Positions 36,806 to 46,529 of a stretch of DNA of 64,000 nucleotides are shown here, piece by piece. The translations under genes and the position numbers were made by a program. The notes under the pieces were generated by a model. The model did no database searches. It saw only the letters and a program-made list of their open reading frames with translations, and was not told the DNA's origin. The DNA comes from Cunninghamia lanceolata (Eukaryota > Streptophyta > Pinopsida > Cupressales > Cupressaceae), in assembly GCA_027924645.1 (NCBI GenBank), contig BSBN01000040.1:1178001-1242000 (forward strand). The letters are read 5' to 3'. Each line of letters begins with the position of its first letter. Positions within the stretch are counted from its first letter, which is position 1.

Positions 36806-37939
36806 TTAAGGGGCCCCTTGCAGGTCCCAGTCAATAAGCTCAGGGTGTAAGAGGGGAAGGGAGTCGGATGAGAGATCTAATTCATTAATGTTGTGAATGG
36901 AAATGTTATGGGCACTGGCGGGGGTAGTGTTATGGGTGGTACTCTCCTCCAGGTTGTTTATCGCAATGGAATTGAAACTTTCCTCGAAAGCCATAATCTC
37001 AGGGAGGGGCAAATCAGACTCTAGTGGTCTGTCCCGTTGTGTCTGTCCCTCATGGTAGGGGCTGAGAGTTTGGATGGTGTCAATCTCCTTGTCATCGTAG
37101 GAGTGCTCTGTTAGTTTGTCCCACTCATACTCATTCGACTCATCTGAATCTGCGTCACTATCCACTTGGAGTGTTTGAATTGTCTCCACTAGGTAGGCAT
37201 TTTCTTTGGCTTTACCTTTACCTTTGTACCCTAGGCCAGTTGTGTTTCTAGCCGAAGAGGATGAAGAGGGTTGGATAGGTTCAACAATTCCTTCTTTTCT
37301 GAGGCCTATGGGGCCTTGTCCTTTGTACCCCATCCGGTGCAAGATAGTTTCACCCCGTCCATAGAGTTCTGTAGGGAGTCTAGGCAGCTCTTGGGATGTG
37401 TTTTCCTCTTCAGCGTAAAGCCATTGCAAGAGATCTCGCTCCTCTGTCTCATCAGATAAGGTCCCCCATTTTACAAAGGGATTTGCGGGAGTGATAGGAG
37501 GAGCAGATGGCTTTGGAAAATGCCTAGGTTGATGCTTGGGTTTGCCAAAGGAGTGAGGAGACAAAGGCATGGTGGCAAGGTTGAGGCTGTGCTCAATGGA
37601 GTACTCCCCCACGCCATTTTCTTTGATGGTAAGTTTCAGCGGTTTGGGCCTCGAGGAGGAAGCTTCGGCAGTATGGTCTTGTGGCAGAGTAGGGGAAATG
37701 TAGGCTCTGTTGTTGGGAATGACGCATTCAGATTTTGCTTGGAATGAATTGCAATGTTGGTAGGGGTCGGGGTTGCCTTGTATGGTGACCTGCTTGCCAT
37801 CGTGTGGGAACTTTATGCATTGATGGTAGGTGGAGGGGACAGCCTTCATGGCGTGGATCCATGGTCTCCCTAGTAGAATATTGTAAGCAAGCTCCTGATC
37901 AAGGACTTGGCACAACACATCTTTAATTACCGGTCCCAC
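36806..37939 (-). pseudogene. E6 protease end and G-patch linker
   Basis: A 377-residue open stretch starts with the distal protease (AYNILLGRPWIHAMKAVPSTYHQ, residues 18-40). Residues about 197-242 form a G-patch-like module: ILHRMGYKGQGPIGLRKEGI ... GLGYKGKGKAK, with the spaced glycines of that RNA-binding domain. An acidic linker follows, ending HPELIDWDLQGAP before the RT ORF at 36799. G-patch domains near protease are known in betaretroviruses; here the placement between protease and RT is shared with E7. Confidence 0.75.
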
Positions 37940-37972
37940 TTGAATGGGTAGGACAACCGTGCCCTTTGTGGT

Positions 37973-38359
37973 TCATTCCTCCTCGTCATAGGCTTTGATA
38001 GTAATTTTCCGTCTTGGATCTACTGCCTGTTCGGAGAACCCCAATGCAAGGACTAGCTTCAACGTGCAAATATTTAGACCGGTGCCCCCATCAATGAGAA
38101 CCCTCTTGATGCGGTGCTTGTGCACGAATGCGACAATGTGTAGAGGAGTGTTGTGGGGTTGAGATATGGAAAGGTCATCTTTCTTTGTAAACGAGATGGA
38201 AGTGGAGGATGTCAAATTACCCACCATGGTTTGAAACTTTTCTTGGGCTAGGTTAGTGGGGATAGTAGTTTCCACTAAGGCTTTCTCAAGAATCTCCTTA
38301 TGAGAAGGAGATAGACGCAAGAGCTCCAATATAGAAATGTGAGCTGGAGTTTTTTGCAA
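37973..38359 (-). pseudogene. E6 protease, active-site half
   Basis: MQKTPAHISILELLRLSPSH, then the active site KRVLIDGGTGLNICTLKLVL (38055-38115), the DGG variant of retropepsin typical of Tat elements. A stop at 37973 separates it from the rest of protease. It lies in a different frame from Gag, so Gag and Pol are offset, by design or decay. Confidence 0.82.
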
Positions 38360-38451
38360 TTGGTCGATGACATTATATGGGTGGGAGTTGGACGGAGATG
38401 GTGATGACCTTGGAGGAGTGGTGTTGATCGTGACTCTACCACTGTGGGTAA

Positions 38452-40359
38452 TTATACTACAACCAGTTCTGTTAGGTCCTGGTTGTTGGTTGGGGATATG
38501 ACGTTGACTTGCGGAACATGCTCAGAAATGCAGTTAATGGTGTACTCAGAGGGAACGCTTGCATAGTTAGCATTACTCAACCCACTGTTCTGGTTTGGCC
38601 TGTTGCGATTGTTGTCATTATTGTTATGGCCATTGGAGTTGTTGCCATTGTGACCATCGTTGCTGTTGTGGCCATTGTTGCGATTATTGTTATATGGCCG
38701 GTTGTGGTTTAGAAGAGGATCCTGGTAGGCCACATGAGATTCATTGGAGGTATGTTGTTGTGTCCCTCCCTGATTCTGATCTAGTATATCCTGTATGACA
38801 TTCTTGAGGCGGATGCAATTGTTAGTCGTGTGCCCCCGTCCTCGATGATACTCACAATAATCTGTGTCCTTCCAATAGGGAGGTTTGACGATAGGCTCAT
38901 AGTCACTTGTTGGCCGTAGAGAAATTTCATTGTTAGCCAACAACTTCCTGAGAGAAGACTCTTGAGATTCCCCCAACGGCGTGAATTTTCTCCTTGGATT
39001 TGAATTGAACCAAGGTCTAGGTTCCTGAGGGGGTGGCTTGTTGAGCACACCGGTATTTACTTCTCCCTTAAGAGTGAATATAGGTTGTTGCTTAGGGGCT
39101 GCCGCCTTGGCATCCACTACTCCATCGTTGACCACATTCTTGTTCTTGGTCCAAAACTTTGATTTATCTGTTGTATAATTGGAAGGAGGTGTGTCCTTGT
39201 AGAGCTTGAGAGTTCCTTTAGTGATCATAGCTTTTTCAATGAAGAGGCCCATTTCAATGACTTTGGCGAACAAGGTAGGGCATTGTATCTGAATCTGATA
39301 GCTAAGATCAGTGTTTAGGTTGTGGACAAACATTTCCAATAGCTGCTTCTCAGGCATGTCGTAAGAACACTTACTAGCTAGCTGTCTCCATCGTTGTAGG
39401 AAGGCGGCGAATGACTCACCACCCTTCTGTTTGGTGTTGCATAGATCTAGCATAGATACCTTGTGTTCTATGTTGTAAGAGAAGTGCGTTATAAATTTAT
39501 TGACAAGTTCATCAAAAGTTTTGATTCCTAGTGGGAGACGCGAGAACCACTCCATAGCTTGACCACCTAAAGATCGCGGGAATAGTCTCATTAAGTAGGT
39601 CTCGTTGTGAGCTACTTCTAAACACGCTGCAGTGAATTCCCTGATATCATCTCTAGGGTCCCCCTTCCCTTTATATTTGTCAAATTTCAGAACTCCGAAC
39701 TGATAGGGGAATGGTTTCATGATCAAATTTCTGTCAAAGGGGTATGGTGCTATATCTTCCAAAGAGTAGTTCTTAGAACTTGTACCAGTCTTAAGGTTGG
39801 ATATCTCGAGCTTTAGACTTTCGATTTGTTGTCTCACATCTGCCATAGGAGTAGTTGGATCTACGAGTTGCTTTCCTCTCTCATTTGTACGAGGAACCGT
39901 GTAATTTGTACCTCTCTCATGCACATGTGGGACTGTGTCATTTGTTCCCCTCTCATGATCATTGTCTGCATTTTCCATGATGGAGCTAATGTCAAAGTCT
40001 GCGGGGAGTTTGATTCCGAGACTAGCAAGATGATGGAAATACTTATGGGGATCTTCAAGGATCATCTTCTCTACGACGCATTGGAATTTTCTATCTTGCA
40101 TGTGCGCCACTAATTCTTCATGAGAAATCTCTTCTTCACCATCACGTGGTGGGAGAAGGTGATTAGATGAGTCGGCCATTTCGATTTGTTTGTTGTACTG
40201 TGATCGAGTAAGAACCATGCAAGGTGACGCGGGATGGAGGGGGTGAGGACTAGAAATTCTAGCAAGGTGCCGACTGAGACTATTATGAATGGGATACCTA
40301 GGATAAGACTTGGACAAAGGATTCTCTCGCTCAATGACTTCAAGTAAGACGGTTGACAC
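38452..40359 (-). CDS. E6 Gag, full-length open frame (635 aa)
   Basis: The longest open frame in the window. Residues 1-60 are basic; two near-identical HERGTN repeats lie around 155-175. The capsid block spans about 205-390 (APYPFDRNLIMKPFPYQF, FDKYKGKGDPRDDIREF, LFPRSLGGQAMEWFSRLP, FAAFLQRWRQLASK). A Cys/His motif YCEYHRGRGHTTNNC is near residues 510-524, and an Asn-rich tail follows. An alternative start is Met48 (MVLTRSQ). It probably still makes protein if transcribed. It forms the particle for element RNA. Confidence 0.88.
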   Translation of the reverse strand: MSTVLLEVIERENPLSKSYPRYPIHNSLSRHLARISSPHPLHPASPCMVLTRSQYNKQIEMADSSNHLLPPRDGEEEISHEELVAHMQDRKFQCVVEKMILEDPHKYFHHLASLGIKLPADFDISSIMENADNDHERGTNDTVPHVHERGTNYTVPRTNERGKQLVDPTTPMADVRQQIESLKLEISNLKTGTSSKNYSLEDIAPYPFDRNLIMKPFPYQFGVLKFDKYKGKGDPRDDIREFTAACLEVAHNETYLMRLFPRSLGGQAMEWFSRLPLGIKTFDELVNKFITHFSYNIEHKVSMLDLCNTKQKGGESFAAFLQRWRQLASKCSYDMPEKQLLEMFVHNLNTDLSYQIQIQCPTLFAKVIEMGLFIEKAMITKGTLKLYKDTPPSNYTTDKSKFWTKNKNVVNDGVVDAKAAAPKQQPIFTLKGEVNTGVLNKPPPQEPRPWFNSNPRRKFTPLGESQESSLRKLLANNEISLRPTSDYEPIVKPPYWKDTDYCEYHRGRGHTTNNCIRLKNVIQDILDQNQGGTQQHTSNESHVAYQDPLLNHNRPYNNNRNNGHNSNDGHNGNNSNGHNNNDNNRNRPNQNSGLSNANYASVPSEYTINCISEHVPQVNVISPTNNQDLTELVVV

Positions 40360-40689
40360 AAGACTCTAGCCACTAGCAAGGGTAGTCGATACCAGTCTTA
40401 CTGTGTAGGGCTTAGTCGTTCAACAAGACTACTAGCAAAGGTACTGTGACCTACTAGGCTTACGTGAATTCACTAATGAAACAAAAAAGAACTTATGCCG
40501 AATCGATATGGGATAGGCTGACTTTGAGACAAGAGTGATTTGGACAGAAGGTGAATGCGACAATGGATGAAAGAGAAAGATTTGGGAGAAATGGATGGAG
40601 ATTGACTGCAAGGTTGACTCTGATCTCGAAAAGTGAAACTAGGCTGAAATGGGTGCTCTGATCAGGTGAAAATTTCTCCTCAAAAATAG

Positions 40690-40905
40690 GGCAAGTGCTC
40701 ACTGTCGCATATGCGCAGAAACAGATGCGCAGCAGAAATGGACAAATGCGCAGCAAGTCGCAGTAAATGTGCCAGTCTGGTGAATTATATATACGCAGCA
40801 ACAGTGCATATATGCGCAGCAAAAAGGTATATGCGCCACAAGTCACTACAAAAGCGCAGCAAGTCTCTGTAAATGCGCAGCAGAAATATGCAAATGCGCA
40901 GCTCT
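40690..40905 (-). repeat. TGCGCA array in E6 leader, gag-proximal
   Basis: About eight copies of AAATGCGCAGCA or variants (plus strand) lie directly upstream of gag. In the sense of the element RNA the core reads TGCTGCGCATTT, the same sense as the array in the antisense gene's own intron. Confidence 0.75.
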
Positions 40906-41577
40906 GAAGTTTTTGCAAAATTTTCAATTTTTTCCTTGTTTTTGGTATTTTTTTGGTTAGAAAAGGTCTTCCTGATCTGATATTATGAATTTAATAGCAA
41001 GAAAACACAGCAAGCACAAAGAATATTTTGTAGTTTTTCATTATTTTTGTAAATTTTCTGACTCTATTTTGGACAAAAGCAAGCGCAAAATCCTAGGCGA
41101 GAAATGGATTATAAGGGATTTGGGCCACTAAAACAAGAGGTATTTAATTCGGGCAACCGTTCAAGTGGTTACACGTGCGGTGGCGCTACTCTCCGTTATG
41201 GAGTCTCCCAGCCTCACAGGGTTGCGCCTGAGAGGGTTTTGGGGGAGGTTGGCCGTCGGTGTAACATAACAGCACTTGTTGCGGGAAGTTTTCACCTCAA
41301 GCACAATTTATTTTAAGTGGCTTGGTAGGGCTTGGCGTTAGCCTGTTACCACTCAGGGTCGTTCCCACTTGGACAAGCATGCATCCAAGGGCAGGCCCCT
41401 CCTAAAGGTTAAACAGATAGAATGACAAGTCTGGCACTCTGATCACCCAGAAGAGGGGAGAGCATAAGCCTATTGTCATTCGCAAGCACAGAATACACTA
41501 ATTAATCCACCCTAGTTAAAAGTGAAAAACTAAATGGGCTAATCTACTCAAACAGAACTTTTAAGTGATTCAGCAAT

Positions 41578-41830
41578 ATAGCAGTGGTTCAGTTTTAAAT
41601 CCTAGAAAGCAGTGGTGAGTTCAATTCTTAAACTGTGTAGCACGAGTTTATAGCAATGGTTTATTTTAACTTCAGAAAGTAGTAGTGAGTTCAATTCTTA
41701 AACCGCATAGCACGAGTTTGTTAACTTTGAAATTCAGGTCTCATGATATAGCAATGGTTCATTTTAACTTCAAGATCATTGATGAGTTCAATTTTAACCT
41801 TTAGATAGCAATAACTTGGAAGGTGTTTAC
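41578..41830 (-). repeat. 72-bp tandem repeat in E6 leader
   Basis: Units start at 41578, 41650 and 41748, each with ATAGCARTGGTTYA, then GTGAGTTCAATTCTTAAAC and, in the first two, AGCACGAGTTT. The third is diverged and spaced about 26 bp further. Confidence 0.7.
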
Positions 41831-42059
41831 AATGCAAGCAAGAAATAAACCAGTTACTTCCTCCCTAATTAGGACTAGATGAAGATTTGAATGAACATTA
41901 ATTTTTACTTCCCCTTTGAAAATGAAATGTGAACTAATTAGATGCAACTACATGGAACTAAACCTGCACCTATCCTACAAAAATGCTCCAGCAAACACCT
42001 GCGGAAAGGTTAGCATTAGCAACTTCCTCTAGAAAAGTATTAAAACTTCAGCCTGTTAC

Positions 42060-42360
42060 AAATGCGCAGCTTCAATGATCAGATGCACAGAAATGATCAA
42101 CAAAAGCGCAGCATTAATAAATGTGCCGCAATATTGAACGTATGCGCTGTTAAAAAGAATGAATGCACAGTATTAATGTATGTGCAATAACAGTCTGTGA
42201 AAGCGCAGCAAAAATGCGCAGATGCGCAGAAAAAGCAAAAGCGCTGTAACAGTCTTTATATGCACAGCAGAAATACACAGATGTGCAGAAACAACAAAAG
42301 CATCGTAACAGTCTTTATATGCGCCGTGGAAATGAACAGATGCGCCGAAGTAATTTGTGC
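42060..42360 (-). repeat. TGCGCA array in E6 leader, primer-site-proximal
   Basis: Copies of AATGCGCAGC, AAAGCGCAGCA and GTATGCGCTG recur every 20-35 bp, many with GCGC decayed to GCAC or GTGC, as expected from C-to-T change. It ends 75 bp before the primer site. Confidence 0.7.
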
Positions 42361-42433
42361 ATGACTCTGCGTGACCTGTACGGAACCTGCCTTCAAAAAA
42401 GCTCAGAAACGGTAAAATAAAGGGGCAAACGGC

Positions 42434-42453
42434 TCCACGGTGGGCACCAAAAA
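42434..42453 (-). other. E6 primer binding site
   Basis: On the minus strand TTGGTGCCCACCGTGGAGCC follows the LTR end after a few T residues. The TGGNGCCCACCGTGG form is common in Tat-lineage elements; I do not assign the tRNA. Confidence 0.7.
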
Positions 42454-43489
42454 TGTAAGGGTAAAATGGTGATCAATCAAATGAATTAAACATGACCCAA
42501 ACATCAACAGAATAGTGAAACAAGAAGGATTCAATAAATAAAGTAATGAACAAACACAGTGCAAACCTCTCCCGTTTCGAAACTTCTGTTGTCGCCTATC
42601 ACAAATCATCCTTTTACAGATGAGATGAGCCCTCAGAGAGTGCAATCTTTTTAGCTATTTTAGGAAGTCAATGGTGAACGGCTATGGTGATATGCAATGA
42701 AGATGAGCTCCAATGCAAGTATGTGATCTCAAGCTTGTAGATGACAAAAGGGTGCCAAAGGTGTGCTGGTGATATTTCTGCAGAGTAACGATGTCAAAAG
42801 CCTGGATGATTAGAATCGAAGGATGAAGCTTCATTTATAGACTTGGAAGAATGGGAATCAACAGTTGAGAGAAGATATCAAGATCAACGGCTAAGAATGG
42901 TTGAGGAATGTGCAACCAGTGGAAATGTGACAAGTGTCCCAGCTCCATCATGAAAGGGGGGATGTGACAAAACTGATTGGAGAGTTAACTCCATTGACTG
43001 GTCTGTTAACAGACTTGATTGATCAGTTAGAAGAATAAATCGTGGAACTGACTGAATTGATTGAGGATTTGACTCAATTGACAGGTTAGTTAACTTTTTT
43101 TTGATTGATTAGTTAACTAACCTCTGATTTGAGAAGAAATAGGCCATGTGGGTGAGGGAAAATAAGATAATTAAATATTAAATATATTTAATTACATGTG
43201 CAACCTGATGAGGTGGACAAGGTGAGGTGGAAAAGGTGAGGTGTAAAGGTGATGTGGATTTTTGAATTTAGAACTTAGGATAGAGGAATTTGGATTAATT
43301 AAATAATTTATGATTATTTAATTATGTAGGACATTTAGAAGAATTTTAATTAAATAAATAGAATTTATTTAATTATGGAATAGTGAATCGATTAAATAAA
43401 TTTAGAATATTTATTTAATTAATAGAAGAATGGAATAAATATTTAGAATATTTATTTAGGGTGAATCGTGTCATTTTTAGGCATATACA
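42454..43489 (-). repeat. E6 5' LTR
   Basis: Pair of 26948-27984. A TATA box on the minus strand (CTATAAATGA, 42831-42840) suits transcription towards gag. The repeats of TTTATTTAATTA near the outer end make it strongly AT-rich. Confidence 0.93.
42831..42840 (-). promoter_or_regulatory. TATA box of E6 5' LTR
   Basis: CTATAAATGA on the minus strand, about 380 bp from the inner LTR end. It is the only good TATA in the middle of the LTR. Confidence 0.5.
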
Positions 43490-43494
43490 CAACG
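43490..43494. repeat. Target duplication CAACG, right of E6
   Basis: Identical to 26943-26947. Confidence 0.92.
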
Positions 43495-44208
43495 CTGTCT
43501 ATAATGGTCTGACAGATACCACGCATTAAAGCGCTCAATAAAAGTGTCCCATGAAAGTGTATCCAAAGATAAGCGGTGCTTGCACTCCTCAGTGTCTCAC
43601 CAAGTCACTGCTGTGTCTCTCAATAGGTGAACCGCCATGTGTGCCTTCGTGTTGCCCTTGTAAGGATGCAACGCAAAGCACCTGTCTAAACTAATAAGCC
43701 AAGCCTCCACCTCAACTCCCTATGTGGTCCCTGCGAAGGTAGGTGGATTCAGCCTTAGTAAATCTCTGATGGGGTCCCCACGGTCTTTGTGTCCTTAGAT
43801 AGTCTCATCCACACCATAACCATAAGGCCCATGAAAAACCTGCTCTACTCTCACTGCCTACTCTTGCCTAGCATGATGCGGAGGGCTCCTTCTACGAGCC
43901 CTGTAAGCCGAACTAACCTCCTTTGTTGTCCTATCAGGTATCTCAACATAAGGCTCTACACGTGGCTCCACACATGACTCAGCTTGCGGATCAACGTGGG
44001 GCTTGACACGTGGCTTGATATGCGGCTCAACTGTGGTTGGTGGTAACCTATCTAACACTACCTATAATGCATGTAAGATCTATGGTCCTATATCAGGTGC
44101 GGGTGGTGCCTGCGGTGCCAGCGGTCCCTGACCCTCGGTTGATGAGTCTCTATGCACCTCTACGGACGCAGTGTGGCGTGAACGCGCTCACCTCATTCTA
44201 GGTGGCAT
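43495..44208 (-). pseudogene. E5 Gag, N-terminal half
   Basis: From a Met at 44208 (MPPRMR) the minus strand gives a Pro-rich, poorly conserved N-terminus and then the capsid: GVEVEAWLISLDRCFALHPY (43660-43720), HMAVHLLRDTAVTW, LSLDTLSWDTFIERFNAWYL (43510-43575). It continues at 26942 after E6. Several stops (mostly TAG) occur. Confidence 0.8.
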
Positions 44209-44289
44209 CCTACAAGAACAAGGTAGTCATGAATCAGAAGAATTTGTGGAATAAGTAACGTGCCTAAACAAGCCTAGTGTTTAAACTTG

Positions 44290-44302
44290 GGCTCTAATAC
44301 CA
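44290..44302 (-). other. E5 primer binding site (initiator Met tRNA)
   Basis: TGGTATTAGAGCC on the minus strand, two bases from the LTR end, one mismatch (C to T) to the initiator Met-tRNA complement, as in Del/Tekay chromoviruses. Confidence 0.85.
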
Positions 44303-44304
44303 AA

Positions 44305-45507
44305 TGTCATGCCCACATTTCCCATGCGGTCATGACACGCAACACACGTGTCATGTCCATATTTGTCATGTGGTCATGACACAAAATATCAAAAAATTTC
44401 CACGCATCCCTAGAAACCCCCTCGCACACGACAGCGTGCTCGATAGCAATACGCATAAGGCATAAACATGTCAGTCAAATTCAAGGTAATGAGATTGCAT
44501 GCACATTCCCCTACATGATGAAATCCGACTAAGGGGGTCAATGTGACGCGAGAAGTGTCGCCATTAGGGTTAGGATCAATTGATCGAAAAACCCTAAGTT
44601 GTCCTAGGTGAGTGACAGATTTCGATACGAGTCGAAATCTAAAACCTACTTCTAAAAACATAACAAAATTAAATAACCACTTAATTGCAATCCTCAAGTT
44701 TGTGGAACGTCAAGCATTCCTCTAAACAAGGTTAAAAATCGTTAAAGGAATTTGACCCTAAATTCTGGAAAAAATCTAGTAGCATAATGCCTCTCAGACG
44801 TGTATAGGGATTATTCTAATAACAAAACTTAAATCAAAGGTTCCCTAAACTCACTAAAATGGATTAAAAGACTTAATTGTTTAATCAATTATTACACACT
44901 AGATTAAATAAATTAAAGCACTAAATTGAATAAAATAAAAATTAACCTCTTAGAATAATATCTACATGCGGTAAATTAAATTAATTTGGTTTAAAAATTA
45001 AATAAAGTGGCTTTAGTTATTTCAAAAGGTTTATTATAGTCATAATTAAACCCTGCCTTTAATTATTTTAATCAACTCAATAAAATTCTCTAGCTCAATA
45101 AACTAAACTTAAATGAGCCATACAATTAAATAATAGAACATAATTCCTAACCTCTAATAATTGAAAAGTATCTAGCAAAAATAAAGTTACCCACATATAA
45201 TGAATTTACCCCTAAATCCCATTTAAATAAAAAAAAAAAGATAAAATAAATGCATAAGTTAAAAGTGAGGGAAAACTAAATTAAAAGCTATTTTAAAATT
45301 CAAAGCCCTAAAAGGCCTCACAATAAAAAAAATAATATCCTTATGAGATGGAGTAAAACCCTAGCCTCCATATTCTTTTCTCATTTTATTTTTCTCTCCA
45401 TCCTCTCATTCTTCCTTCTTGTTGTTTTTGAGTTGCAGGTTTGAAGGAGAACATCCATGGTCGTCACTCCATGAGGTATACTCATTAAGTATACACATTT
45501 TTTTGTT

Positions 45508-45587
<80 letters not shown>

Positions 45588-45683
45588 GGTTTCAAACCAG
45601 AGATATCTCTTTTTTTTGTTTTTAAAGCAAGGTGTATATACACCCGATATATATATATATATACTAACAAATAATAGTCATGC

Positions 45684-45769
<86 letters not shown>

Positions 45770-46481
45770 GGTTTCAAACCAGAGATATCTCTTTTTTTTG
45801 TTTTTAAAGCAAGGTGTATATACACCCAATATATATATATATATATACTAACAAATAATAGTCATGCTTCATGGAAAAGAGGCCAAGCGGTCGTTTCGAG
45901 GGTGGCAAATAGAGGAGCATCGGTCATTTCACAGATGCCACCGTGGTTTTAAGGGAGGTGGGAGTGTGGGGAGGGGGCCGAACCCCCACCTACACCCCAC
46001 TACGGTGGAGTGTGGGTGGGGGTTCGACCCCCTCCCCACACTCCAAACACAAATAAAAAAGGACTATGGTGGGGGTTTGAAACCCCCACTTCATTGTCCA
46101 CCACTGCCACAGATATGGTCGGTAGCCCACGTCGAACCCCGCCCACTCAAATCTGTAAACCCTAATATGCTTATCACAAATGGTCGAAAATGTAAAAGCA
46201 TTCAGGTTTATTAATATTATTACTATGTTTAGCATATTTTCATTTTAATATATATATATATATATATTTTACATATTTTTAGTGTCATATATACAATCTG
46301 AAAAATACACTTTTATATTTATATATGTATTATAAAATGTATACTCGCAATTTCTCAAAAAAAACTTTTATTTTACAAAATTTTAAATGTGTATATCATG
46401 CTATAAATACATATACTCAGATATATATATATATAGTCTTCTCAAATTTCACAATATTTTTTCAGCAAGCCATACAATGTA

Positions 46482-46529
<48 letters not shown>

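Larger units (their letters stand above)
40360..42433 (-). other. E6 leader between primer site and gag (about 2.1 kb)
   Basis: No coding sequence that I can support. It holds two TGCGCA arrays, a 72-bp tandem repeat and a G/C-richer block (41130-41330) with no recognised identity. Very long leaders are usual for Tat and Ogre elements. Confidence 0.65.
26948..43489 (-). mobile_element. E6: Tat-lineage Ty3/gypsy element with antisense gene
   Basis: The element is 16.5 kb with 1037- and 1036-bp LTRs, a perfect CAACG target duplication, and primer site and polypurine tract in the correct places for a minus-strand element. Order from right to left: long leader, gag, protease, G-patch linker, RT, double RNase H, integrase, a 5-kb region with an antisense plant-mobile-domain gene, and 3' LTR. 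The double RNase H and the antisense ORF are features described for the Tat lineage. About 20 differences between the LTRs make it the youngest complete insertion here. Confidence 0.93.

Noticed and set aside
41104..41316. Plus-strand 70-codon ORF in the G/C-richer part of the E6 leader
   Set aside because: No family resemblance, antisense to the element, and flanked by leader repeats.
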